Translations under genes and position numbers: made by a program
The notes under the pieces: model-generated
Seen by the model: the letters and a program-made list of their open reading frames with translations, nothing else
Databases searched by the model: none
Told to the model about the DNA's origin: nothing
Source of the DNA: Mastigamoeba balamuthi
Taxonomy: Eukaryota; Evosea; Mastigamoebida; Mastigamoebidae
Reading direction: 5' to 3'
Length of the DNA stretch: 64,000 bases
Assembly (NCBI GenBank): GCA_902651635.1
Contig: CACRSC010000050.1
Coordinates: forward strand, 137,589-201,588
Shown: piece by piece, positions 1-12,264 of the stretch
Position numbering within the stretch: the stretch's first letter is position 1
Layout of the letters: each line of letters begins with the position of its first letter

Positions 1-2120
1 ATTTGGGACATCCACCCGGTCTCTCGTCGAGTTCAACAGAAGACACTCCGAGGGCATTTCCGACAGAGCACGGGAATGCTGACTGGCCGCCTGAAGTGCT
101 CGAATGGGATCGAACACCGGCCGAGAATGGACCGCATCTGAGGGCTGCGGGCGATGTTGGCTGGCAGCTCGCGTGTTCCCCTGCCCACCGCGCCGACCCA
201 CTGGGCCGGTGTGCTGTGCAACGACGGATCCCCTCGGCGATGCGCCTGGGCTACCACGGAGTGAGTGCTATGTGCTGAGCGAGGGCCGTTGCTGCCAGCG
301 CTGTGCTGCCGTTGCCCCCTTGTCCTATCGGATATCATCGGATTAATCAACCAGGGTGTTTCCCCCCTCCAAGGCCGATGCTGAGTGCGCGCCCCGGGAT
401 ATCAGCCCCTCTGGTGGAGGGTCTGCGGGATCTGAGGGAGCGCAGCCTCGTGTGCTCCTGCCCAGTGGGGCTAGTGGATTTCGCAGCAGGTCTGGTGAGC
501 CCGGGAAGAAGGAAGGAATGTAAGGCACTTCCACAGCCCTCGGACGCCACGACAGCAGGACGGCCACTGGATCTTGCCGGGGCGGCAGGTGGCAGCGCGG
601 CCAGCTGCTCCCGGGCACCCGCCATCGCCCCGGACGGCCAGCGCCCTCGTTGGAGGGTCTGGATCCTCTGGATGCCCACACCCAGTACCCCCACCCCCCA
701 CTGACGGCCCTCAGCGCTGCATGCAGGCGAATCAGCGGGCAGGCGGCCCCTGGGACACTTAGCCACGCGTGCCGCAGGGTCCCCCGTGCAGGCCCTGCCT
801 CGCCGAGAGGCGTACGCTGCGTGCCGCGAGAGCTGCACGAGATTCGCCCGAAGACGGCGCCTTTTGGGGGGAAAGGTCCACCCGAGTGATGTCAGCAGCG
901 ACTCGCTCGGTGGCCGCACGTCCCCCAACCGCCTCCCAGGGCCCGGGGAGCTGCGGGGAAGGCGATCTGCGCGGGGTGGGGGGACTGGACAATGTAAGCG
1001 ATCGCCGCGTCTGAGTGCAAACGAGAAACCGTCGGAACGGGGCGTTTGAGAGCAGTGCACGTGGTACCTGCGTGGCGGGTACTACGGGGAGGGGAATGCA
1101 CTGCAGGGCTTCCATAGAACCCCCCGGAAAACACTGGGCCATCAGCGGGGAGAATCGGCCCGCCGATCCCCCATCGGCAGTGCCCCTCCCCGGCCGTGGC
1201 TGGGGGGGCCTGGGGTTCCTGCGGCGGTGCCCGCAGCTGCAGGGCTGGATGGTGCCAGGAAACGGCGGGGGCGAGGAGGCCGCTGAGAAAAGCAGAGGGA
1301 ACGCCAACCGACGTGGGGTGCTCCGGCTCCAAGCCCAATTTGGGAACGGGTGCCCCAGAGTTTTTCCCTTTTCGCCCTCGGCACCGAGTTTCCAGCTTGC
1401 TGCTGCCAGCTGTCTGTCTGGCGCGCCCAGCACGCGCGCCAGCCGCGCGGCACCGCTCCGCTCTGTCGGGCTCCGGAAGATCGGGAGAGCTCGCCCCCTT
1501 TTGGGGCCTCAGTAGAAAAGACCCCGTGTGGGCAATACGGCTATTGCCCACCCGGGTTGCGGGGGCCTCCTGGGCTCCCAGGCTCCCCAACACCTCCCTC
1601 CGCGCTGGGGAGGAGACAGAGGCCCGCGGCTGCAGGAGGCAGTGCCTCGCACGGAAGTTTGGTGAACAGTAGCGAAAAGAGGCAAAGCGGTTAAAGAAAA
1701 ATGAGGCAGAGATGTTCACAGAAAATGAGAAAAAAGTACCAACCGGCAGCCAGGGCCGCTGCTCGCTGTCACAGCGGTGCCACGGGTCGGTATCGGCGGC
1801 CGGAGGTACCCCCGGCATGTGTCTGCAGGCGCCATGTGCTGTGCTCGCTCGCAGCGCGGTGGCGAAAGAGCGGGCCCCAATTCGTTAGCAGCAGCAGGCG
1901 AATTTGCCGGCGGGTTCACGACACGCGTGTGACATCATCTCCTACACCACCAGTCTTCTCGACCTTTTTCAGTCACAAGGAAAAAAGGAAGGAGTAGCGT
2001 AAGCTGTCCCGGTGGTCCCAGGAGCCCTCTGGAGAGGAGCTTTTCTGCTGGCTATTAGTCGATTTTAAAGCTGCGCAGTGCAGTGCCCCCCCAGAGCCCC
2101 CAAGAGAAGCCAGAAAGGAG
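1..2120. other. Gene-poor GC-rich stretch
   Basis: No reading frame here shows a recognisable domain, consistent splice sites or low-complexity-free protein on either strand. The open frames present are the kind expected by chance in GC-rich DNA. A short poly-purine patch (about 1970-2000) lies before the next gene. The left edge may hold the flank of a gene outside the window. Confidence 0.5.
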
Positions 2121-3127
2121 ATGGTGAGGGTGCGCGCTCTCTACGCCGGGCGGACGTGGTCGCTCCTCGTGCTCAGCTCGATCCGCAAGCGCGAGGGCGA
2201 CGTCGAGGACGACCGCCAGCTCGCCGCCAAGGAGGCCCGCTCGAAGAAGTTCAGGTCAGCACCGCTGCTCGGCCTTCGCCGGCTTAATATTCTGCTTGTT
2301 TTCTTCCAGGGCTGTTTTTTGCCCTCCCCTGCGGTCTCCGGGGCCCCTCGCTGATCGCACTGCACTGCAGGAGCAACTGGATCGAGGACCAGGCGGCCAA
2401 GGGCAACGCGTACCTGTGGACGCTGGACAGGTCGCACAGGCTGCTGGCGATCGACGAGGAGGCCGTCGCGCGCGACCTCGACTGCACGTCGCTCTCGATG
2501 ATGAAGACCATCAGCAGGCGCTTCCACTCGTTCTCGCTCAGCAAGCGCGAGACCTTCCCCACCGCCTTCGACCTCCTCGAGAAGGGTGCGCCTGCCCCTC
2601 TCTCCCTCCCTCCGCCCCCTCTCGGGTCGCTGTACGGGCGTCAGGAGGTTTTTCCCTCCCCGCCTGCACTGCACCTTTGCTGCACCGGCGGAGCCCCTCG
2701 TTTCAAATTCGCTGGGACCCTGTCGTCACCGCTGACGCGGCGCCACGACGCAGACGGGTTCGTGCTGGAGAAGCCCAAGGTGGTCTACGGGTCGCACAAG
2801 AGCGACCCGTCGCACCCCCCGGCGACGCCGAGCGCCGTGCGCGACCGCGTGATCAGCAGCCCCGCGGGCGTCCAGGCGACGGCGGCGCCCGCGCAGCCGC
2901 CCGCGATCCCCGAGTCCCCGGCCCTGACCACGTCGGACCCCGCGCCGCGCCACGAGGCAGCGGCAGCAGAGGGCGAGACGTCGGAGGGGCTGCGCGTGTT
3001 TGACGAGGGCGAGCAGCTGCAGGGCGGCCCGCAGGAGAGCTTCTTCGGCGTCGACAACGCGACGCTCGAGCAGGACTTCGCGACGCTCCAGAGCTTCGCC
3101 GGCCTCGACGAGGCCCTCGCGCTCTAG
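2121..3127 (+). CDS. Unknown protein, three exons
   Basis: Model: exons 2121-2254, 2371-2585 and 2754-3127, giving about 240 aa. Both introns have GT-AG ends and the frame continues cleanly through them (phases 2 and 1). I do not recognise the family. The first half is a mixed, globular-looking segment containing NWIEDQAAKGNAYLWTLDR and ISRRFHSFSLSKRETFP. The second half (from about residue 120) is Pro/Ala-rich, then acidic, and ends in DFATLQSFAGLDEALAL, which could be a short amphipathic helix. No signal peptide or membrane segment is seen. It converges on the next gene, which is on the minus strand. The start is the first ATG of the open frame; an upstream exon is not excluded. Confidence 0.6.
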
Positions 3128-3902
3128 AGGACTCCTCCCCCGGCTTTCACGCACCACTACCACTGACCGCGCCCCCGCTTTCCTTGTGCTCTTTCGGTCT
3201 CCGACCGACCGGCATCGACCGAGTTCATCCGCCCATTCACCCATTCACCTCCTGTTTCACCCATTCACCACCCCATTCACCTCCCATTCACCTCTCCCCC
3301 CACACCCCCACAGTTTCTGGCGGGCAACCCTCATGCTCTCCGCTTCGTACTCCATTCTCCCTCTCCCCCCTTTCTCCCCCGGGGGCTGCGTGTTTGACTC
3401 AGCCCCCCTTGTCTTTTTAAAAAGGAGCGGTTCGCAAGCAACAAAGAACACACCCCCCTTGCACAAATAGCTCGGCACGGCCTCTCTGTGTACATCTTCT
3501 ATCTGCACATCACTGGTCCGGCCACACAGTGAGCAGCCTGCAAGAAGGGAATTCCAGAGCGATAGGAACCCGTCAACTTAGTTGCACTACACGTGGGGGG
3601 GGGTGCGAGAGAAAAGGCACACCGAGGCCGCAACAGGCAACCAAGCAAGCCGAGCGTGGCAGAGGGCTACCAGGCACCGAGCAATCAGCATGGGGATAGG
3701 GGTAGGAGAGAGCTGAGAGCTGCGCAGCAGACAAAGCCAGCAGAGACGCAGTCTTAAGGGGGACAATTGTACTCCAACAGTCGCCGACACCGACGCCGGG
3801 GGAGGTGGGCACTAAGTTACACGCAGACGAGCGAGCACGGCACAGCAGAGGGCCGCCCACACGCAGGGCCCCCCGCCAAACCAAACGCCGGGTGAGGAGG
3901 GG
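3128..3902. other. Convergent intergenic region with CCCATTCACC repeats
   Basis: This holds the 3' ends of two convergent genes. About 3232-3297 carries imperfect tandem copies of a CCCATTCACC unit. No gene is seen. Confidence 0.6.
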
Positions 3903-6900
3903 CTACCGCGAGGCGCGGGCGGCAGGGGCGGCAGCCGGGGCGGCCGGGGCGGCGGCGGGGCCGAGGAGCGGCTCGGCCATGTAGGCGAAGCTGCTGGCGC
4001 GCTCAACGACGCCGGCCCAGCAGGCGTCGCCCGAGGCCACGATGGGCCGCGCCTGCGCGTCGACGACCTTGAGCAGCAGCGAGAGCGGGATGAACTGCGA
4101 GGCCTCGCAGGCGGCGAGGTCGACGGGGGCGGCCGAGCACGCGAGCTGCGGGCGCGTCGAGAGCAGGTGCTCGACGAGGAAGAACGGCATGCGCTGCTGC
4201 CGCTGCGCCAGCACCGCCGAGACGACGCTGCGCGCCGGCAGCCTGCACAGCAGGTGGTAGAACAGCCGCGCGTTGCTCTCGTGGACCCCGCGACGCTGCA
4301 GCTCGCCCACGAGCTCGCCCGTCACCTGCACGACCCCGCGCTCGACGTACTGCAGGAACACACTGTGCACGCCGCGGCGTCAGTGGCCGCCACGCGAGGG
4401 AGGCTGCTGGCGGGACGGACCTCTCGGAGAGGACCTCGAAGGCCAGCTGCGAGAAGAGGACCTCGAAGTCGGCGGGCAGCGGAATCGCGAGCTCGGCGGC
4501 GGCGCAGTAGAGGTTCTCGAGCGTGCGGAACGCCACGAGCTTGTTCGCGATGACGCTGAGGTCGCCCGCGCCCTGCTTGATGTAGTGGTAGATCACACGC
4601 ACCTCCTCCACCTGCCCAGGCGGCGAGCGCATCAGCTGCGGGTGCGTAGAGAGAAAGGGGGGAGGGGAACTTTGCTGGCGTTGCAGAAGGCAGCAAAAGC
4701 AAAAAGACGCAACTCGGCTCTTAATGAACGACTGCGCGTAGAACGCGGCACGCGCGCGGTCCTCCTTGGCCGCGAGGTTGTCGAGCCGGTACGCTGTCAG
4801 CGACTGCACCTGCGCCTCCTCGCGCGTTCTGGGAGGCTCGTGGCTCTCCGCCGCAAAGTCTGAGAGAGCGCGCGGGACCGTCAGGCCGAGAGAGCGCAGG
4901 GGACGGGATCCGCGACGTGCCTCCCCCGCCAAACAGCGACTTGAGGTACCCCAGGAACGGCCCGCGCTCCTCGTGCTGCGGCTGAGAGACGCTGCGTCGC
5001 TGCTCCCCCCTCGGATTTGAGAACAGAGCAATTGTGCGAAAAGCAAACATCCACGTTCACATGTGACCAAAAAAAAAAGCAGAGCAAAGCACACACGTGT
5101 TCCATGCCGAGACCCTTCAAGTAAACGACGAGTTGCTCGTGGAGACTGCCGCATTTTCTCGCAGAAGCGGAGCAAGAAAAATAAACGTAAACGAAAGCAA
5201 ACTCGCAACAGAATAGAATGCGGAGACGCACGTGTTCCCGCATCATCGAGAGCCTGCGAGCCGACGGCGAGCTGCAGCTGGAAAGCGGGGAGGCGACGCT
5301 GCTCTCGCTGGGCCGCCTGCGCGGGGCGCGCGGGGGCTCGGGGCCGGCAGAGGGGAAGAGCGCCGCGAGGACTGCGGGCGGGACGGCGGCTCCGCGGAGC
5401 GCGTCGAAGGTCGTCCCCGAGACGAACTCCTTGAAGAACTCGACCGTCGCGTGGCGCGGGCAGCGGCCCAGCACGTGGACGACGACCTGGTGCACGAGCT
5501 CGACGTCGCGCATGTGGACGCAGGCCGCGTGGAGCAGCTCGGCGTGCAGCTCGGGCCGCGGGGTCTCGAAGAGCTCGAGCACGCGCTTGCGGTCGATGCT
5601 GTAGCTGTAGAGCGCGCGGTCGCGCGCCGAGAGCAGCACGGCGCCGCCGTCGCAGGCGCCCAGCAGGTCGACGGGGGCCGCCAGCGGGTCGTAGGGCGCC
5701 CGCGTGCCCAGCGCGACCGACTCCTCGACAAACGGCGAGGCGTCGGCGCCCGAGAGCTCGAGGCCGCCGCAGAGGCTGCGCTCCGTGAGGTCCAGCAGGC
5801 GCAGGTGGTGGCCCGGGACCCACACGACCACGTAGTCGGCGACGGCGTCGAACACCGCGCGCGTCCGCAGCAGCGCCGCCGCCGGCACGTCGCCGACGGC
5901 GATCCTGAAGTCCGCGCGCGTCCTGTGCGTCGCCGAGACGACCGTCACGTCGACAAACGGCTCCGGTGCCCCGTCCTCGCCCACGCGGAAGTCCTGCTGG
6001 ACGCACAGGCACGAGAACTGCGCTCGTGGGCGCGTGCGCGGCTGTCAGGGCGTAGCGGCCACGCGCTGGAAGGGCGGGAGGCGCACCGAGTCGGTGCAGA
6101 CCATGCGGGCAAAGGGCAGCGCGACGACCTCGGGGGCCTGGAACGGGTCGTACGGCAGAGGCGCCGAGGCGCCGTGAGCAAACGGCTGCGGGCACAGCGG
6201 GGCGGCGAGGACGAACTCCTGGCGCGGCGCGCGGCGCTGGAGCAGCGGGACGCAGCGCAGGGCCTGCGGGGCCCCGGGCGAGCGGTCGCGCGGCGAGGCG
6301 CTGGCGACGTAGTAGAGGACGCCGGTGCGCTGGCAGAGCTGCGCCCACGCGTGGAGCTCGACGACGGTGGCCTCGACCCTGAGCGGGCTGCCCCTGCGCG
6401 CCGCGCACGAGCTCACGAGGACGACGCGCTCGTGGCCCAGGAACACCACAAAGTGCGCCACCTTGTCGCTCTTGCTGGCCTCCTCGTGGACAAACTGCGC
6501 GGGGGCAGCGAGCGCAGCACAACGCACTGTCGGCCAACGACGCCCGGCAGAGGGCCACGAGGGAGACACACAGGAGAAGCGCTCCCCATTCGCAGGTGAT
6601 GCCAGTCGCGCTGAAACAACCACATCCCGGAGGAGAGAACAACCAGAGGGCGCGCCAAGCCAAGCAGAACAACAGTGGACCAGCGCTTGGCGCACAGGGA
6701 AGCATGGCGAACAGAGAGGCAAGAACGCGAAGCCATCACACCACCCTCTCCCCCCTCCCCTTCCCGAGTATCGAATTGATGATGCTCAACAGAAAGCAGA
6801 CAGCGGGCTCGGCGGCGTGAGGGCACCTGGATGCGCTGGCAGAGCTCCGAGTGCTCCGTGACGAGCCAGGGGCTCTGCTTCGAGCAGCCGCCGCTGACGT

Positions 6901-7680
6901 ACGTGATCACCGTGTCGTACAGATCTGCAGGGGTGGACCCCAGCGGTCAGCGGCCCCTCTTAGCCCCCATGGAGCAGCAGAGCAGCAAAAGACAAAGGAG
7001 AGACCCACCGCGGTTGTCCGAGCCGTTCCTGTACTTGACTGTCATCCCTGCGGGGTGCCAGTGGCGCTGTCAGTGCGGGCAGTGCGGGTGGCAGGGGAGC
7101 CACAAGGGCCACGCGTGCCGAGGACTGAGCGGTCGCTGTTGGTGGTCGCCCAGACGACGTCCAGGTGCTCGTCCGCCACGAAGAGCTGCTCAAAGCGCCG
7201 CGTCTTCACGTCAAACGCGTTGATGTACGTCCGCATCTCCACCTGCTCGCCCTGCAACGGGCCCGCCACGTCAGCCACGTCGACAGCGTCACCGTGGAGA
7301 GAGATCAAAGCAAATGCCGGGCAGCCCTCTCTCCCTCTCTTTGGACTTTCGTGGATTCCCGTTAAAGACTCCAGGCAGCGAATCCTGTTCTTGGATTTCT
7401 GAGGATATTCGAGATATTCGAGATACTTTGGAGAATCTGGAGAATCTGCGCTGAGGATACGCACGGACGGCGATCTCTGCGTCACGACGACGCAGGCGAA
7501 GAGCAGGACGCCCCCGGGCTCCTGGCCCACGGCCACCATCGAGAGCAGGGGCGCGGGCAGCGGGGCGTGCGCCGGGGCGTCGAGCACAGCGCGGGGGCGG
7601 GCGGCGGCCCCGGGCAGCTGGCCCTCGGGCAGCAGGCGGTGGAGACCGTCGAGGCGCAGCAGCTCTGTCAGCCGGAACAT
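3903..7680 (-). CDS. GSAP: Gamma-secretase-activating protein (GSAP/pigeon) homologue
   Basis: Model on the minus strand: 3903-4362, 4421-4635, 4714-4859, 4921-4981, 5232-6017, 6063-6494, 6827-6924, 7009-7047, 7113-7251 and 7486-7680, giving 856 aa; from memory human GSAP is about 854 aa. Recognition rests on collinear similarity to remembered GSAP: AFDVKTRRFEQLF near the N-terminus, DYVVVWVPGHHLRLLDL (GSAP has YYVAVYLPGHFFHLLNV) mid-protein, the following SYSIDRKRVLELF block, and the C-terminal region around YVERGVVQVTGELVGEL. Pigeon proteins have an N-terminal beta-propeller-like part and a helical C-terminal part; in animals a C-terminal fragment is reported to modulate gamma-secretase. 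Two weak donors are used: GTTGCG (4713) and a GC-AG intron (4920-4860). The first intron is rich in GATATT motifs. Family call is strong; cellular role here is unknown. Confidence 0.85.
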
Positions 7681-8065
7681 CGAAACGCGGTGGCGCCCCC
7701 GGAGACCCCCACACCCGATGAGATACCAGATCAATCACGGGCGCCCGATGTGGACTTCGGTAGATATCTTTCCATCAGAATCTTCAGCTCGAAAACTCGA
7801 CTCGTAATTCATTCCCCCAGTCGAAATTTATAAAATGCTATCAACCACAGTCGGTCCTTTCAGCTTCATTCAGCCCATTTGCAGCCCATTTGCAGCCCAT
7901 TTCAAACTCACGGACTTCTCCGGCATACGCATGTCACACATTGATTAGGTGCGTTATTGATCCAGGCACGCAGCAACTTGTTTGCATGAAGCTGAGGTGT
8001 AAACAACATGTGAAACGCATCTGTTGGCGGTTTTGCACAAAAAAGTTGTGGTGTGTGGATCCAGA
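7681..8065. promoter_or_regulatory. GSAP promoter region and RhoGEF 3' flank
   Basis: AT-rich for this genome. It contains AGATATC at 7763-7769, about 85 bp upstream of the GSAP ATG, a TATA-like ATTTATAAAA at 7826-7835, and three tandem copies of CAGCCCATTTG at about 7871-7902. No reading frame of interest. Confidence 0.4.
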
Positions 8066-11000
8066 CTAGATGCAGTCTCTCTGCGGTACCTTTGTGGAGA
8101 TGGATGTCTTCAGGGCGTCGATCTCCAGTGCCATGCGCGAAATGTCCGGGAAGTCAGAGCTCTGCTTGGCTGTGTTCTGTGCCATCTCCTGCAACGCCAT
8201 GTAGTACTCCACGATCCTCCGTGGCATCGCGTCCAGCACAGGCAAGATGTTCACCCCAGTGCTCTTCTCGACTCCCTGAAAATACCCGGTGAAAAAGGCG
8301 TCCAGAAACCCCCTCAGAGAGTGCTTGCGTACCTGAACCAATTCTGAAATGGAGTCGAACGACTGTGTTTGCGTGTAGAGGGTGCGGAAATCTTTGCAGC
8401 GGCCCGAGAAGTGCGTGTAGCGGTTGAGGGCGGGAAGCGTGTCCGAGAAGATGTCGCTGACTGTGTCAACGCTGTCCCACTCGGACAGCCGCCCCTCGAG
8501 CCTCGACAGCAGCGCGTAGTGAATGGCGGACGTCTGGTCCAGAATCTCTCCGATCTCCCCGAATGTCGCCTTGATGAACCGCGGGATCGGCACCTTGATA
8601 TCCAAGAACGCCCAGAAGTACTGCAAACGAGTTGTCTAATTAGTGGCCACTCGATAAACTTCGAAATTGATTGAATCGAGAGGAAATGACCACCAATTAT
8701 ACACAGCAGCACAAGCGCAAATGCAAAGTTCGCACCTGCTTTCCGTTCTCCACGGTGGCGATGTACTCGCGCTCGGACTTGATGAGGTCTGTGAGAGTCT
8801 TGAAGCGGCGCGCCTTGTACTCCTCGAGCTGGAACGCGAGGAACTGCTCCGAGACCTCGCGGGGGTCGACGGTCACCGTCCTGCGGAAGACGCTCTCGAT
8901 CAGCGCCTGGTGCGCGACGTCCACCGCCGCCTCGAGCTCCTTGACGTCGCCCTCTCTGCAGGAGCCCACCAGCGCCGCGTCGGGGCCGAGCAGCTTGAAC
9001 GCCTCGGGGTCCTTGGGGTCCCTGCGGATGGCGACGGTGCGCAGGTCGATCTGCTGCTTGAAGACGTACTTGCCCGTCAGGCTGCGCACACCGCTCGTGA
9101 CCACCGCGATGTCCGAGAAGAGCCACAGGCGCAGCTTGCCGCTGCCCTTGACGACGACGACAAAGTCGCGCTTGAAGACGCGCTCGGGGTTGGCCAGGAT
9201 GTCGGCCTTGTACTTCTTCCAGCGCTTGCGCACCTCGGCGAGCTTGCACTGCGTGTCCGAGACCCTCTTCTTCTCGTTGACGTAGTCCGCCAGCTCCGTG
9301 ATGCTCGCCAGCGCGTCGGTCAGCAGCCCCACGTCCTTGTGCCCCGGCGGCGTCGAGTTGATAAGCTCCTTCACGAGCAGCACGTCTGCGGCAGGGAGAG
9401 GAGAGCACAGACGAGGGGTGAGCAAACGCGGGGAGAGAGAGAGAGCATGCGAGAGGCGAACAGCGGGGTACGCGCTGCACGGGGACGATGAGGAAGCTGT
9501 CGATGCAGAGCCCGTCGATCTGCGGCGTGTACTCGAGTTTCTGCAGTGCGGGAATGGCGACAGCGGTCCGTCAGCTGTCCGTCGCCGCGTGCTGGGGACG
9601 ACAGGGGAGGGCCCAAACGAGGACGCACGTCGATGTACTTGCGGAACTCCGAGTGCGTGGACTTGAGGCTCCGCAGCAGCCCCAGCGCCCTGTCGTCTGC
9701 AGGGTCCGCGTGTGAGTTGCACCGCAGGCGGAGACAGTGATGCTGTGTGGTCTAGCTAGCTCACAGTTGTTGATGTAGTACTTGTAGAGCTTGATCCACT
9801 TGGAAGCCTGCGCGACCAGGACTGTGTGAGACCAGAGGGCTGCCACGCGGGCTGCATGTGCAAAGGGAAGATGGAATAGACCTCGGAGAACAGGTCGCCC
9901 AGGCACGACGCGGCTGACCACGCGTTGACGCGCTCCTCGACGCGCTGCAGCCACGCCTGGTGCAGCGTCAGGAGCGTCTCGATGTTGGAGAAGAGGCCCA
10001 TGATCTCGTCCTGCGTGATGCCCTTCATCTTCTTCGCGGGCTCCATGTACACCTGCCGCATAGAGTGAGCCAGCGCCGAGGCCAATAGCACGTGCGCGGA
10101 GAGAATGATGCTGGGAGGAGTGGGCAGTGTGTGTTGCGAAACGAGCGAGAGAGAAGTCTCAACGGAGTCAACTGAAGCCAAAGAGGAGTGCCGGTTCAAC
10201 AGGGGGAGAGAGATAGAGAGGGACTAAAATGAGAGTGAGAGCCCAGTGCAAAGTGCAGAGACCAGAGACCAGAGCAGAGCAGAGCGAAACCCCAGGAGAG
10301 ATGGCTGCTGGCGCTGCCCCTGGGACGCACAGTGACGACGAGGCTGAGCTGCCTGACGTAGGCCGCCTCTGTCGTGAGCACCTCGCGCGCGACCTTCTCC
10401 CTGCGGTGCAGCTTCCTCGACGACTCGCGCGTGGGCCTCGCCTGCTGCGGCACCTCGAGGAGCCCCGCGGCCGAGGCGCTGCTGCCCAGCGCCTCCCCCA
10501 CGTCCATGCTGGGCTCGCTCCCCTGCTGGGCCAGCGCCATAGCTCAGCAACGAGGCACAGAGAAGCGGTTGCAGAGCAGTATTGTATGCACTGTGGAACC
10601 GGTTATTTCTGAAAACCGTACATTGAGTGCACAACTGAACGAGCGAGCAAGACGGTTTTTGCAGCCCACCCTCCCCAGAAGCGCAGCAGACAACAGAGGC
10701 GCGCCCTTGAAGTTCCATCCTTGGCGGAGGTGGGGGAGGGAAGGCCAACGTAACACCCCACCTGAACTTCCCTCCCCCTTGAAGAAAACCGACGGGTGGG
10801 CGGGTGCGAATGCCCGGGGTGTTGCATGCGCTGCTTTCTGTTCCTTTCCCGCAAGAATCCGAGAAAGCAGACCAGGACACCCCACACAGCCACCCCCTCG
10901 CCCCCCAGAGCGCGAGCTTCTCTCCAGCGCTCCGTGCAGCTTGCGGCCTTGCGGTCTTACGCGGCAGAGTTTGCGGCGCACAAATTTGCGAAATCGAGTG

Positions 11001-11792
11001 CACAACGCTCGATGGGGCCCAGTTCGGAAAAGAGGCAATTGAATCGGCCGCCAAAGAAAAAAAGAAAAAGCGGCAGGACAACCGCCGGGGGAGCCGCACC
11101 TTGGGCCTGTGCTCTGGCGCCTGCGGCCTGGGCGGGCGCATCGTGACGAAGCTCGCCGTCTCGAGTCGCTGCAGGGGCCCCCCGTGCGGCTGCGGGGGCG
11201 CCGAGGCGCAGGAGCAGGCAGCGGCAGCGGCAGCGGGCCTGTAGCTCGCAGTCCTCGCCATCCCCAGCGCCCTCCTCTCGCTGGCCCCCTCCTCCCTGGC
11301 CCCCGCTGCCCGCAGCGTCGGGCTCGTCCACCCGCCGGGCCGCGACGAGGCCGCGCGGGGCGGCAGGGGCGGGGGCGGCCTGTCGCCGTCGCTGAGGAGG
11401 CGGCGGGCGGGCGCGGGGCCCGTGGGGGAAGCGGGCGGCGAGAGGCCGCTGGGCGGCGAGCACGGAGCAGAGCGCGGGGGCTGCAGCGGCCGCACGCTGA
11501 CAGGCGCCGGCCGCGGCGGGCGCGGAGAGGTGGGCGGCGACGCCAGCGACATGAGCGTGTGCGAGCGCGTCGGCGGTTGGCGCGGGGTGGGCGTTGGGGG
11601 CGCAGACGAGCTGTTGGACTGCGGGGCCGGGGGGGCGCAGATTTTCGGTACTGGGGGAGGAATCTGGGGTTTCCGGCGGGCGGGGCCGACGGTCGCGGGC
11701 GCGGGCGGCTGGCGGCGAGGGGGGCCCGCCAGGGATGGACGGCGCGGGAGGCGCGGAGACAGGAGGGTCATCGGAGCGGCCCCCAGTTTCAT
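8066..11792 (-). CDS. Rho guanine nucleotide exchange factor, DH-PH-DH-like
   Basis: Model: 8066-8620, 8736-9385, 9462-9540, 9629-9696, 9765-9807, 9882-10052, 10331-10525 and 11100-11792, giving 817 aa. Residues 1-231 are Pro/Ser-rich and disordered. A DH domain runs from about 270 to 465 with the usual signatures: EVLTTEAAYVRQL, FSNIETLLTLH, YKYYINNYDRALGLL and IVPVQRVPRYVLLVKEL. A PH-like domain follows (about 470-580; RKRWKKYKADIL, KLRLWLFSDIAVV). A second, divergent DH-like segment comes next: KTLTDLIKSEREYIATVENG, DIFSDTLPALNRYTHF and LDAMPRRIVEYYMALQEM. DH domains load GTP on Rho/Rac GTPases and control actin. The first exon is joined across a 574-bp intron and is the least certain part; without it the protein would start near 10540. 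Confidence 0.85.
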
Positions 11793-12264
11793 TTCGTGCG
11801 ATTCGCGTGCCGTGGCGGCCGGGAAACGAAAAAATCGGGTCGCTCCGCCCAGGCTCTTCCCAACAGCGGCGCCCCTTGTGTGGCCTCTGCGGTGGGGCAG
11901 GAGTAAATCTGCCGGGAGGGGTGCGGGGTATGGCCTCGGGGCTCTGCCTTTGTGGACGTCCAGGGTTTGAATATCTCGATACTCTCGAGGGAAATCCGCC
12001 GTTTCAAATTTCCCTCTTGCGTAAAAAGACATTCTGCACGTTTGACGGACAATTCCGCCTAGCGCCAAGACCGTCTGCCCCAATCCTCTCTGCGCACGCA
12101 CGTGCCGGCAGTGCCGCAACACCATGGGCTGCGCGTTGTTGTGGTGGCTGCGAGCCTGATAGGTAACGGTAAATATCAGAGCTGCCGATATCTAGATTCC
12201 CGTATCTTCACCCCCTTCGTACACGCGGCAACACCCCCCCATCGAGCGGCGGGCGGCTCTCGCG
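11793..12264. promoter_or_regulatory. Divergent intergenic region, RhoGEF and derlin
   Basis: Head-to-head spacer. AATATCTCGATACTCTCGAG (about 11969-11988) and two more ATATC elements at about 12173 and 12187 (AAATATC, CGATATC) stand out in GC-rich DNA; the last is about 75 bp before the derlin ATG. Confidence 0.4.

Noticed and set aside
347-1818. Long minus-strand frames in the first 2 kb
   Set aside because: No domain, no conserved splicing, Pro/Arg/Ser-biased composition expected by chance at this GC content.
4003-6705. Single 900-codon minus-strand frame across the GSAP locus
   Set aside because: It passes through introns and wrong frames; only its 4421-4860 part coincides with GSAP exons.
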